Below the pieces are notes generated by a model. The model had not been told where the DNA came from. It did no database searches and saw only the letters and a program-made list of their open reading frames with translations. Positions 25,687-33,726 of a stretch of DNA of 64,000 nucleotides are shown in pieces; the stretch's first letter is position 1; the number at the start of each line of letters is the position of its first letter. Origin of the DNA: Frigoribacterium faeni (GTDB lineage Bacteria > Actinomycetota > Actinomycetes > Actinomycetales > Microbacteriaceae); NCBI RefSeq assembly GCF_011761235.1, contig NZ_JAAOYW010000001.1:1257780-1321779 (forward strand), read 5' to 3'. The position numbers and the translations under genes were made by a program.

Positions 25687-26705
25687 TTCTCGTCTCCTGA
25701 GGTGGTGAGGGCCCCGGCCGTGTCGCGACGCAGCACGAAGCGCTGGTAGACGAGGGCGACGACGAGCGAGATGAGGAACAGCACGACGGCGACGGCGTTG
25801 CCGTACCCGTAGCTGCCCGAGGTGCGGCCGTTCGCGACCATGTAGGTCGCCATGGTCGAGGTGCCGGCGGTCGCGGCGATGTACTGGCCCCAGATGATGT
25901 AGACGAGGTCGAACAGCTGCAGCGAGCCGATGATCGACAGGAACGCCCAGATGCGCAGGGTCGGGCCGAGCAGCGGCAGCGTGATGCGGCGCTGGATCTG
26001 CCACCAGGTGGCGCCGTCGATGGCCGCCGCCTCGCTGAGCTCCTCGGGCACGCCCTGGAGGCCGGCGAGGAACAGGATGACGGCGAAGCCGACGTACTTC
26101 CAGGTGATGATGACGAGCAGGGTCCAGATGGCGATGCTCGGATCGGCGAGCCAGTCCTGCGCGAGCGAGCCGAGCCCGATCTTGGTCAGCAGGTCGTTCA
26201 CGGCGCCGCTGCCCTGGAGCATGAGGCTCCAGCCGGTGCCGACGACGACCTCGCTGATGACGTAGGGCACGAAGATCAGCACGCGGATCAGCGACTGGCC
26301 GCGCAGCTTGCGGTTGAGCAGCAGCGCCAGGCCGATGGCGACCGGCCCCTGCAGCACGAGCGAGAGCACGACGATGGTCGCGTTGTGCCGCAGCGCGTCG
26401 AGGAACGTCGTGTCCTGGAAGATCGTGAGGTAGTTGCGGAACCCGACGAAGTCGGTCGGGGCCCCGAAGCCGGACCAGCTGAAGAAGCCGTAGTAGGCGG
26501 CCATCACGATCGGGAAGACCACGAAGGCCAGGAAGACCACGAGGGCCGGCCCGACCAGCAGCGCGATCTCGAGGGCGCGCGCCCCACGGCCCTTCCGGGA
26601 CACGGCCCGGGAGGCCGCCGGGGGCGACGCGAGTGCGTCGCCCCCGGCGGTGGCGTGGGGCCGCGACGGTGCGGCGGGCCGCACGGACGGTTCGCGGACG
26701 CTCAC
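25683..26705 (-). CDS. Sugar ABC importer permease, MalF-like (locus B)
   Basis: A 340-residue permease with six helices beginning about residue 45 (LEIALLVGPALVVFLAFVVFP) and the EAA-type loop LSEAAAIDGATWWQIQRRIT. It starts 10 bp after the binding-protein stop and overlaps the next permease. It pairs with the downstream MalG-like protein to form the transmembrane channel. Confidence 0.92.
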   Translation of the reverse strand: MSVREPSVRPAAPSRPHATAGGDALASPPAASRAVSRKGRGARALEIALLVGPALVVFLAFVVFPIVMAAYYGFFSWSGFGAPTDFVGFRNYLTIFQDTTFLDALRHNATIVVLSLVLQGPVAIGLALLLNRKLRGQSLIRVLIFVPYVISEVVVGTGWSLMLQGSGAVNDLLTKIGLGSLAQDWLADPSIAIWTLLVIITWKYVGFAVILFLAGLQGVPEELSEAAAIDGATWWQIQRRITLPLLGPTLRIWAFLSIIGSLQLFDLVYIIWGQYIAATAGTSTMATYMVANGRTSGSYGYGNAVAVVLFLISLVVALVYQRFVLRRDTAGALTTSGDEK

Positions 26706-26715
26706 GGTCGGGCTC

Positions 26716-28005
26716 CTAGGCCTTCTTCGCGGCGGCGTCGACGGCGTCGACGAACTGCTCGGGAGTGCCGTCGCCCGAGAGCAGGTCGACCACGGCGACG
26801 TTCATCGCGTTGCCGACGTTGAGGCCGTAGACGGTGTCGAGCCACTGCGAGACGAAGGGAGCGTCGTTGTAGGCGCTGATGACGTCCTGCAGGTAGGGCT
26901 CGGTGACGGACTCCTGGGCGACCGTGTTGACCGGGGGCGCGTTGAAGGCCTTGTAGTAGGCCGTCTGCACGTCGGGGGTCGCGAGGTAGTTCAGGAAGTC
27001 GACGCACGAGTCGGGCGCGTCGGTCGAGCACGAGTACCCGTCGACGCCGCCCATGATGGCGCCGGGCTCACCGTCGCCGCCGTCGATCTCGGGGAACGGG
27101 AACCAGCCCAGGTCGGGCAGCGGCTTCGCGTCGGGGGTGAGCGAGGCGATGACGCCCGGGTCCCACGCGCCCATCAGCTCCATGCCGGCCTGCTTGTTGG
27201 CGATGAGGCCGGCCGAGCTGCCGGCGCCCTGCTGGGCGGCGGTGGTGAGGAAGCCCTCGTTGAAGGGCTCGGTGTCGCGGAAGTCGGCGAGGTCCTGCGC
27301 GGCGTCGACCCAGCAGGGGTCGCTGAAGTCGCGGTCGGCGGCGGCCTTCTCCAGGGTGTCGCTGCTGCAGTTGCGCAGGGCGAAGAAGAAGTACCAGTGG
27401 GCGGCGGGCCAGGCGTCCTTGCCGCCGAGGGCGACGGGCTGCGTGCCCGAGTCCTTGAGCGCGGTGACGGCGTCGTCGAGCTCGTCCATCGTCGTCGGGG
27501 GCGTCGTGATGCCCGCCGCCGAGAAGACGTCCTGGCTGTACCAGAACCCGCCGGGCAGCACGGCCACCGGCATCGAGTAGACCTTGCCGTCGATCGAGCC
27601 GGCGCCGAAGGTGCCCTCGCTGATGTCGGCGCGGGCGTCGTCCGAGATGCCGTCGGTGATGTCCTTGACCTGGCCGGCCTTGACCATGGCGTCGAGCTTG
27701 CCGCCGCCGCGCTGCAGGAACACGTCGGGGGCGTCGCCCGAGTTGAGGGCCGTCTGCAGCTTGCTGTCGAAGTCCTCGTTCTGCACGGTCTGGACGTCGA
27801 TCTTCACGTCCGGGTTGGCCTCGGTGAAGTCGGCCGCGGCCTTGACCCAGAAGTCCTGGCCGGGGCCGGTGGTCGAGTTCTGCCACAGGGTGAGGGTGCC
27901 GTCGTCGGAACCCCCGGATCCGCCTGCGCTGCAGCCGGTCAGGAGTCCTGCTCCCATGAGCAGGGCTGCGGACCCTGCCAGGAGTCGTCGGGTCGTCGTC
28001 GTCAT
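26716..28005 (-). CDS. Sugar ABC importer solute-binding lipoprotein (locus B)
   Basis: A 429-residue protein with a lipoprotein signal ending LLTGC, then a Gly/Ser linker and the extracellular binding fold (LTLWQNSTTGPGQDFW, PDVFLQRGGG). Four Cys residues (ALRNCSS, DPCW, YSCSTD and DSCVDF) may form two disulfides, unusual for this family. The ATG is chosen for the signal peptide. It leads the leftward operon, opposite a LacI gene with palindromic operators between. A ligand such as a beta-glucoside or xyloside is inferred from the GH3. Confidence 0.92.
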   Translation of the reverse strand: MTTTTRRLLAGSAALLMGAGLLTGCSAGGSGGSDDGTLTLWQNSTTGPGQDFWVKAAADFTEANPDVKIDVQTVQNEDFDSKLQTALNSGDAPDVFLQRGGGKLDAMVKAGQVKDITDGISDDARADISEGTFGAGSIDGKVYSMPVAVLPGGFWYSQDVFSAAGITTPPTTMDELDDAVTALKDSGTQPVALGGKDAWPAAHWYFFFALRNCSSDTLEKAAADRDFSDPCWVDAAQDLADFRDTEPFNEGFLTTAAQQGAGSSAGLIANKQAGMELMGAWDPGVIASLTPDAKPLPDLGWFPFPEIDGGDGEPGAIMGGVDGYSCSTDAPDSCVDFLNYLATPDVQTAYYKAFNAPPVNTVAQESVTEPYLQDVISAYNDAPFVSQWLDTVYGLNVGNAMNVAVVDLLSGDGTPEQFVDAVDAAAKKA

Positions 28006-28108
28006 CGTTGCCACCTGTTCCTCGTCGTTGAGCGGCCGTGGTCGGCCTGTGACGCAGCGCTCCGATGTGCTGCGTCGGACAAGTGTCAGAAAGTCGAGGA
28101 GGAGTGTC

Positions 28109-28131
28109 AAACGTTTTCGAAAAGCTTTTCG
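28109..28131. promoter_or_regulatory. Overlapping palindromic operators of locus B
   Basis: Three overlapping perfect palindromes occur: AAACGTTT (28109-28116), TTTTCGAAAA (28114-28123) and CGAAAAGCTTTTCG (28118-28131). The first has the central CG typical of LacI-family operators. The AT-rich block stands out from the surrounding DNA and lies between the divergent binding-protein and LacI genes. Confidence 0.75.
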
Positions 28132-28151
28132 ACGGGTCTAGGCTCGCGCTC

Positions 28152-29171
28152 GTGAACGCCCGCCCCACGATCCACGACGTCGCCGCCGCCGCCGGCGTGT
28201 CGATGGCGACGGTGTCGAAGGCGGTCAACGGCCGCTACGGCGTCTCGCCCGAGACCGTCGCCCGGGTCATGGCCGTCGTCGACGCGCTCGGCTACGAGTC
28301 GAGCCTGGTCGCGAGCAGCATGCGCGCCCGGCGCACAGGCGTCATCGGCGTGCTCGTCGCCGACTTCGAGCCGTTCAGCTCGGAGGTGCTCAAGGGCGTC
28401 GGCACCGCCGTGCGGCAGCTCGGCGCCGAGTACGACCTGCTCGCCTACAGCGGCGCGCACCACGGCGGCGCCGACGGCTGGGAGCGCCGCTCGCTCAGCC
28501 GCCTCAGCGGCACCCTCATCGACGGGGCGATCCTCGTCACGCCCTCGGTGCTCACCACGCCGGCGAGCGTGCCGGTGGTCGCCGTCGACCCGCACAAGGG
28601 GCGCGCCGACCTGCCCAGCGTCGAGGCCGACAGCCGAGGAGGCGCGGTGCAGGCGGTCGAGCACCTCGTCTCCCTGGGGCACCGGCGCATCGGGTTCCTC
28701 GCGGGTCGGCCCGACCTGCGCTCCGCGTCGCTGCGCGAGGCCGGCTACGCCCTCGCGCTCCGCTCGGCCGGCATCACGCGCGATCCGTCGCTGACCCGCG
28801 ACGGCGACTTCGAGATGGGCGCGGCGCGCCGCGCCGCCCGGGCCCTGCTCGAGGGGGCCGCGGCCGACCGGCCGACCGCTGTGTTCGCCGCCAACGACCT
28901 CTCGGCGATCGCCGTGCTGCGCACGGCCCACGAGCTCGGGCTGCGGGTGCCCGACGACCTCAGCGTCGTCGGCTTCGACGACATCCCCGAGGCGTCGCGC
29001 GAACAGCCCGCGCTCACGACGGTGCGGCAGCCGATGCACCGGCTCGGCACCGTCGCCACGACGATGCTCTTCACGCTGCTCGAGGGCGGCGCGATCGCCC
29101 AGCCCGAGGTGCAGCTGCCGACCAAGCTCGTCGTGCGCGGGACGACGGGGCCGGTGCCCGCCGGCCGGTGA
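28152..29171 (+). CDS. LacI-family repressor of locus B
   Basis: A 339-residue regulator with helix-turn-helix IHDVAAAAGVSMATVSKAV at about residues 6-25, hinge helix YESSLVASSMRA, and a sensor domain ending LSVVGFDDIPEASREQPALTT. The GTG start is preferred because a TAGGCT box ends 7 nt upstream (leaderless message) and the conserved N-terminus begins right after. It is divergent from the locus B importer and shares the operator region, so it probably represses both that operon and itself. Confidence 0.92.
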   Translation: MNARPTIHDVAAAAGVSMATVSKAVNGRYGVSPETVARVMAVVDALGYESSLVASSMRARRTGVIGVLVADFEPFSSEVLKGVGTAVRQLGAEYDLLAYSGAHHGGADGWERRSLSRLSGTLIDGAILVTPSVLTTPASVPVVAVDPHKGRADLPSVEADSRGGAVQAVEHLVSLGHRRIGFLAGRPDLRSASLREAGYALALRSAGITRDPSLTRDGDFEMGAARRAARALLEGAAADRPTAVFAANDLSAIAVLRTAHELGLRVPDDLSVVGFDDIPEASREQPALTTVRQPMHRLGTVATTMLFTLLEGGAIAQPEVQLPTKLVVRGTTGPVPAGR

Positions 29172-29212
29172 GGGGTGCGCCGCCGGACGGCCGGGTGCGG
29201 GTCGGGCCGTGT

Positions 29213-29324
29213 GCTCTCGTCGTTCAGGAAGCCGCGAGGCCCGGGTTCCTGATCGCTGCACGATTCAGGACGCCCGCGTCCTGAACTGTGCGACTCAGGA
29301 CGCACGTTCCTGAACGAGGGAGCG
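29213..29324 (+). repeat. Multi-hairpin TTCAGGA element, copy 1
   Basis: 112 bp bounded by near-inverted ends (GCTCTCGTCGTTCAGGAA and a near complement of it). Inside, TTCAGGA and TCCTGAA alternate to give three successive hairpins. A second copy starts at 29475 in the same orientation and a third at 33537 in reverse. Confidence 0.8.
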
Positions 29325-29474
29325 CAGGAGGTGCGGGTCGGGTCGGCCGGATCAGGTGGGACCGCGTCGGACGGGAGGGGCGGGAGCGGCTGGCGGGCAC
29401 TCCGTCGGGGACGATGCCCGCGCCTCCTCGGGGACGGTGCCCGCGGCTCCTCGTGTTCGACGGCCGCACCGCTT

Positions 29475-29584
29475 GCTCTCGTCGTTCAGGAAGTCTCGGG
29501 CCCGAGTTCCTGATCGGTGCACGGTTCAGGATGCTCGCGTCCTGAACTGCGCGACTCAGGACGCGCGTTCCTGAACGAGGAGAG
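29475..29584 (+). repeat. Multi-hairpin TTCAGGA element, copy 2
   Basis: 110 bp, very similar to copy 1: the same order of TTCAGGA/TCCTGAA arms, and the same conserved stretch TGCACG(A/G)TTCAGGA in the middle. Differences fall mainly in loops, with arms retained, which suggests that structure is conserved. Confidence 0.8.
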
Positions 29585-29600
29585 AAGGAGGGGGGACGGC

Positions 29601-29633
29601 GAAGGCCCCCGCCGCAGTGCGACGGGGGCCTTC
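29601..29633. terminator. Terminator of the GlsB-like gene
   Basis: An 11-bp perfect stem GAAGGCCCCCG with its complement around an 11-base loop, just beyond the stop of the leftward gene at 29651. Confidence 0.7.
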
Positions 29634-29650
29634 GGGTGCTGCGGGTCGGG

Positions 29651-29920
29651 TCAGCGCTTGGCGCCGCGACGACCGGTGATGAAGCCCCAGATGAGCAGGA
29701 CGACGATGGCGCCGACGATGGCGATGAGCCAGCTCTGGATGGAGAAGAAGCCCTCGTAGCCGATGCCGAACACGGCGCCGCCGATCCAGCCGCCGATGAG
29801 GGCACCGATGACGCCCAGGACGAGCGTGGCGAGCCATCCGCCGCCCTGACGGCCGGGGAGGATGAGCTTGGCGATGGCGCCGGCGATGAGGCCGAGGAGG
29901 ATGAAGGCGATGAAGCTCAT
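29651..29920 (-). CDS. GlsB/YeaQ/YmgE-type small membrane stress protein
   Basis: An 89-residue protein with three hydrophobic segments. It matches the transglycosylase-associated (GlsB/YeaQ/YmgE) family: LLGLIAGAIAKLILPGRQGGGW, then TLVLGVIGALIGGWIGG and a C-terminal helix before TGRRGAKR. Members are stress-induced inner-membrane proteins of unclear mechanism. The ATG follows an AAAGGG ribosome site with good spacing; the longer in-frame start lacks one. Confidence 0.9.
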   Translation of the reverse strand: MSFIAFILLGLIAGAIAKLILPGRQGGGWLATLVLGVIGALIGGWIGGAVFGIGYEGFFSIQSWLIAIVGAIVVLLIWGFITGRRGAKR

Positions 29921-30107
29921 GGTGAGCCCTTTCTGAAGATGGTGAGGGGCCGCCGCCGGGTAAGGCGACCCGAGGTCGACCACCAGCTTGCTCCCAGTTC
30001 GGCGCTTTGTCCGGAATCAGTCAGGAACACCCCCTTGTGCCCCGTCCCGCCGAGGGCTAAAGAGGCGGTCCGGACACCCAGGCCGACGTGACGCCTACGG
30101 TGGATCG

Positions 30108-30854
30108 GTGCCCGCTTCCGACCACCGCACCGACCCCCGGGCCGGCACGCGCACCCGCGCGCTGGCCCGCCGCCTGGGTCCGCGCCGGGCGCTCGCCCTC
30201 GTCCTGCTGGTCGGGCTCGCGGTCGTGCTCGCCGCCTCCTCGTGGGTCTCGGGCCTCTACGTCGCCGTCACCGACGACGAGAGCGTCGCGCTGCTCGACG
30301 AGCCGACGCTGCGCCTCGCGACGCAGGTCCGCTCCCCCGGGCTCGACGACGCCGTGACAGCGTGGACGACCGCCGCCGGGGTCTGGGGGCTGCCCGCGCT
30401 CGCCCTCGTCGTGGTGGTCGTGCTCGCCCTGCGCGACCGGTCGTGGCTGCCCGTCGTCCTCGGGCTCGCGGCCGGCGGCGGCTCGGTGCTGATGACCCTC
30501 GTGGGCAAGCAGCTGGTCGGCCGCGACCGCCCCCCGCTGTCGGACGCCGTGCCGCCGTACGAGACGTCGGCGTCGTTCCCCTCCGGGCACACGCTGAACG
30601 CCACGGTCGTCGTCGGGATCGTCGCCTGGCTGCTGGTGCAGCGCCAGACGCGGCGCTGCCTGCGGGTGCTGACGGTCGCCTCCTCGGCGCTGCTCGCCCT
30701 GTCGATCGGGCTCAGCCGCGTGTACCTCGGCCACCACTGGCTCACGGACGTGCTCGCCGGCTGGCTGCTCGCCGCCGCGTGGCTGACGGTCGTGGTCGTC
30801 GCGCACCGGGCGTGGCTGCTGGGCCGGGAGGCCGCGGACGAGCCGAGCCCCTAG
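30108..30854 (+). CDS. PAP2-family membrane phosphatase
   Basis: A 248-residue protein with about six helices. The phosphatase signature is complete: K-Q-L-V-G-R-D-R-P, then FPSGH, then SRVYLGHHWLTD. Family members dephosphorylate lipid pyrophosphates or phosphatidic acid on the outer membrane face; undecaprenyl-pyrophosphate recycling is one possibility. The GTG start is preferred because a TACGGT box lies 7 nt upstream. Confidence 0.88.
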   Translation: MPASDHRTDPRAGTRTRALARRLGPRRALALVLLVGLAVVLAASSWVSGLYVAVTDDESVALLDEPTLRLATQVRSPGLDDAVTAWTTAAGVWGLPALALVVVVVLALRDRSWLPVVLGLAAGGGSVLMTLVGKQLVGRDRPPLSDAVPPYETSASFPSGHTLNATVVVGIVAWLLVQRQTRRCLRVLTVASSALLALSIGLSRVYLGHHWLTDVLAGWLLAAAWLTVVVVAHRAWLLGREAADEPSP

Positions 30855-31195
30855 GAGGCCCGTGCGTCGACGCTGACGCAGGAGCCGTGCCGAGAGTCGG
30901 GTGGGTCTCTCGGCGTCCGTCGGAGTTTCGGGCCCTCGACGGTGCGCGGCCGCGAGCCGCGCCGGGTGCCTAGGGACACCCGGGCATGTGTTCGGAGCCG
31001 ATCCCTCCCCCGTTTGGGTCACACGACGACGGGATCGCCCCGGCGCCGTCGGCAGGGTCACGAGGAGGCGCGTCCAGGGTCCCGAGGAGGCGCGCGCGAC
31101 GAGCCCAGGAGGCGCGCGTCACCCGCCGAGGAGGCGCCCCCTGCGAGCACGCACGCCTCGCGCGGAGCATGCTGGAGCCCTACCGAGGGGGACCC
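30855..31195. other. Gene-free region with hairpins and a 22-bp repeat array
   Basis: No coding sequence is supported in these 341 bp. Visible structures are a small hairpin GGGTG/CACCC near 30963-30980 and four 22-bp direct repeats ending about 50 bp before the next gene. The sequence after the array contains that gene's GGGGG ribosome site. Confidence 0.6.
31061..31148 (+). repeat. Four 22-bp direct repeats built on GAGGAGGCGC
   Basis: GGAGGCGC begins at 31064, 31086, 31108 and 31130, an exact 22-bp period (about two helical turns, same DNA face). Preceding bases are CGA or CCA, and the remaining 11 or so bases of each unit vary. The pattern resembles iterons or a multi-site binding array. 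Confidence 0.75.
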
Positions 31196-31609
31196 GTGAA
31201 GTACATCGTCTACGGCGAGAACCGCGTGATGACCGGCGACGCGATCGCCGAGGCCGTCATCGCCTACGCCGCGGCGCTCGGCCAGAACGGCACGACCGAC
31301 ATCGTCGACGTGCCCACCAGCGACGAGCACGGCACGGCCACCACCGCCGAGCTGCTGCTCGGCCCCGCCAGCCAGCTCATGATCGAGAGCGCCCCCGACG
31401 ACGAGCTCGAGCCCGAGGACGACGCCCTCGTGGCCGAGCTCGTGCGCCGTGCCGCCGCCGTGGGCGGGGCCCGCTTTGTCGACGCCGCCTCGGCCGACTC
31501 GGTCGACCAGGACCAGCACGAGGCGCACTCGGCCGCCCGCGGGGCGGTGCGTCCCGGCGCGCCCGAGCCGCGCACGTCGCGCGACGACGAGGGCGACCGG
31601 CCCGCCTGA
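31196..31609 (+). CDS. Hypothetical acidic protein
   Basis: A 137-residue protein, GTG start after a GGGGG ribosome site. Residues 1-85 look folded: VKYIVYGENRVMTGDAIAEAVIAYAAALG, then a TTDIVDVPTSDEHGTATTAELLLGP core. The last 40 residues are charged and probably disordered. Family not recognised and no function is proposed. A 22-bp repeat array lies just upstream and may control it. Confidence 0.65.
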   Translation: MKYIVYGENRVMTGDAIAEAVIAYAAALGQNGTTDIVDVPTSDEHGTATTAELLLGPASQLMIESAPDDELEPEDDALVAELVRRAAAVGGARFVDAASADSVDQDQHEAHSAARGAVRPGAPEPRTSRDDEGDRPA

Positions 31610-31625
31610 GGCACCTGCCGGGCGA

Positions 31626-32777
31626 CTAGACGCGCTGCTGCCGCGGCACGACGACGCGCTCGAACACGACCACGCCCGCGGTCGCGACCGGGATGGCGAC
31701 GAGGGCCCCGAGCACGCCGCCGAGGGCTCCCCCGCCGAACGCCGCGACGATGACGAGCGCGCCCGGCACGGCCACGGCCTTCGACATGACCCGCGGCGTG
31801 AGCACGTAGGCCTCGACCTGGGCGTAGACGAGCAGCACGACGCCGACGACGATCGCCGTGACGGGCGACACCGTGAGGGTCGCGACGACGATGATCGCGT
31901 AGGCGACGACCGTCCCGACGACGGGGATCAGCGCGCCGAGGAACGCGAGGGTGGCGAAGAGCACCGGCACCGGCCCGCCCGCGATGCTGAGCACGACGAA
32001 GACGAACACCGCGTTGACCGCGGCGAGCGCCACCTGCCCGGCGACGTAGCGGCCGACCGAGAGGAAGATCTCGTCCGCGATGTCCATCACGCGCTCGCGG
32101 TGGCTCTTGGGGACGGCACGGCTCAGCGACCGGAGCATCTGGGGCAGGGTCACCGCGAAGTACAGCGTGAGGATCGCCACGATGACGACCGCCGTGATGC
32201 CGTTCGTGATGCCCTGGCCGACGGCGAGCAGGCCGCCGCCGAGGGCGAGCAGCTGGTCCGGGTCGAGCAGGTACGAGCTGATGCCCGCGACGGCGTCGTC
32301 GACGTCGATCTCGAGCCCGAGCGTCTCGACGGCCTGCTGCACCCACGGCTGCCGGGAGGCGTCCTGCAGCGCCGCGGGCGCGGTGCGGATCACGTGCCCG
32401 ACCTGCTCGACGAGCGCCGGGACGACGAGGGAGAGGATGCCGGCCACCGCGCCGACGACGAGCACGACGGTGACGACGACGCCGACCCACCGGGGCGCCC
32501 CGGCACGGGCGAGGCGACGCACCACCGGCTCGAAGGCCAGGGCGAGGAAGAACGCGAGGCCGATGTAGACGATGACCGTCGAGAGGGCCATCAGGGTGAC
32601 GATGATGCCGACCCCGAGCCCGCCGCCGAGCGTCGCGATCAGGCCGAAGCGGAACGCCCCCGACCGGGCCTGGGGGCGGGGCGGGACGTCGCCCGTGGGG
32701 GCCGTGACGACGCGGCCGGGACCGCCGGTGGACGTCGTCGAGCGGCGCACGCGGCGCGCCTGGTGGGAGAGGGGCAT
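31626..32777 (-). CDS. AI-2E family (PerM-like) transporter
   Basis: A 383-residue membrane protein with the AI-2E/PerM layout: two N-terminal helices, a soluble segment (about residues 115-185, LVEQVGHVIRTAPAALQDAS), then the helix cluster with LGALIPVVGTVVAY and the late GGALGGVLGALVAIPVATAG motif. Substrates in actinobacteria are unknown; only some family members export autoinducer-2. It lies 16 bp downstream of another membrane protein gene and may be cotranscribed with it. Confidence 0.88.
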   Translation of the reverse strand: MPLSHQARRVRRSTTSTGGPGRVVTAPTGDVPPRPQARSGAFRFGLIATLGGGLGVGIIVTLMALSTVIVYIGLAFFLALAFEPVVRRLARAGAPRWVGVVVTVVLVVGAVAGILSLVVPALVEQVGHVIRTAPAALQDASRQPWVQQAVETLGLEIDVDDAVAGISSYLLDPDQLLALGGGLLAVGQGITNGITAVVIVAILTLYFAVTLPQMLRSLSRAVPKSHRERVMDIADEIFLSVGRYVAGQVALAAVNAVFVFVVLSIAGGPVPVLFATLAFLGALIPVVGTVVAYAIIVVATLTVSPVTAIVVGVVLLVYAQVEAYVLTPRVMSKAVAVPGALVIVAAFGGGALGGVLGALVAIPVATAGVVVFERVVVPRQQRV

Positions 32778-32793
32778 TCGTCCATCCTGGCGC

Positions 32794-33453
32794 TCAGGGG
32801 CGCGGGAGGGCCGACGAGGCCGCGGCACCCTCCCGGCGGAGCCCGACGACGAGCCAGGTGACCGCCGCGACGAGCAGGGTCACGACGACGAGCACCTGGA
32901 CGCCGACGGACGCCCAGCCGCCGCCGATCGAGAGCACCAGCGAGAGCCCCGCGGCGGTCGAGAACAGCAGCACCCGCACCAGCGCGACGACGGCCCACGG
33001 GACGAGCGCCCGGCCCGCGACGCCCGGCAGCCCGCCGGAGCGCGCGGCGAGGACCGCCCCCACGAGGGCGGCGACGGCGCCGACCACCGAGAGCACCACG
33101 ACGAGCGCCGCGACGGGACGCGACGCGAACGCCGCGCCCGTCGGCAGGGCGACGACGACGCCGACGACCAGCTGGAGCACGGCCGCCGCACGCAGGGCGA
33201 TCCGCCCCGCCGACGAGCCGACGCAGATGCCGCGCCGACCGCCCACGAGCCAGAGCGCGGCCGACGACGCGAGCACGGCGACGAGGCTCAGCACGGCGGG
33301 CACGACGGCGAGGGACGTCCCCACCGACGCTGCGTACGCGACGGGGAGGCGCACCGCCGTGACCAGCGCCGCCAGGCCGAGCAGCGCCCCGGCGGCGACG
33401 AGCGCCCGGCGGTCGAGTGAGGCGTACGGCGGGCGGGTCACGGGATCGCTCAT
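32794..33453 (-). CDS. Hypothetical polytopic membrane protein
   Basis: A 219-residue protein with six predicted helices (starting about residues 17, 46, 84, 110, 146 and 178), Ala/Val/Leu-rich with short loops. No catalytic or transport motif is seen. It lies upstream of the AI-2E transporter with a 16-bp gap, suggesting cotranscription. Family not recognised. Confidence 0.7.
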   Translation of the reverse strand: MSDPVTRPPYASLDRRALVAAGALLGLAALVTAVRLPVAYAASVGTSLAVVPAVLSLVAVLASSAALWLVGGRRGICVGSSAGRIALRAAAVLQLVVGVVVALPTGAAFASRPVAALVVVLSVVGAVAALVGAVLAARSGGLPGVAGRALVPWAVVALVRVLLFSTAAGLSLVLSIGGGWASVGVQVLVVVTLLVAAVTWLVVGLRREGAAASSALPRP

Positions 33454-33536
33454 GCCCCGACGCTACCGACGGACCGTCCTGTGCGCGACCCGCCCGCCCG
33501 TGGACCCGGTCGCCCCACCCCCACCCGCGCCTCCGT

Positions 33537-33648
33537 CGCTCCCTCGTTCAGGAACACGGGTCCTGAGTCGCGCGGTTCAGGACTCGGATGTCCTGGATCG
33601 TGCAGCACTCAGGAGCGCGGGGCCGCGGCTTCCTGAATGATGAGAGCG
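33537..33648 (-). repeat. Multi-hairpin TTCAGGA element, copy 3 (inverted)
   Basis: Read on the minus strand it aligns along its full 112 bp with the copies at 29213 and 29475, including both ends and the central TGCACGAT block. It sits in the gap between divergent membrane-protein DNA and the TIG gene terminator, with no gene inside. Confidence 0.78.
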
Positions 33649-33670
33649 CCTTGCACGGCTCGCGGAGACG

Positions 33671-33709
33671 AGGAGGTGCCCGTCCGGCCAGGCCGGACGG
33701 GCACCTCCT
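33671..33709. terminator. Very strong terminator of the TIG-repeat gene
   Basis: An 18-bp perfect stem beginning AGGAGGTGCCCGTCCGG with a tiny loop, about 20 bp past the stop of the leftward giant gene. It is the strongest single hairpin noticed in the window. Confidence 0.8.
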
Positions 33710-33726
33710 GCATTCTGCCGAGCGGG

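Larger units (their letters stand above)
29172..29650. other. Gene-free region holding two structured repeats and a terminator
   Basis: No gene is supported in this 479-bp stretch. It carries two direct copies of a ~110-bp multi-hairpin element about 150 bp apart, and the terminator of the GlsB-like gene. The stretch between the two copies (29325-29474) has no recognisable feature beyond a GCGCCTCC octamer. Confidence 0.7.

Noticed and set aside
29172..29650. Small protein genes in the repeat region
   Set aside because: Possible short frames there run through palindromic arms, lack ribosome sites and differ between the repeat copies.
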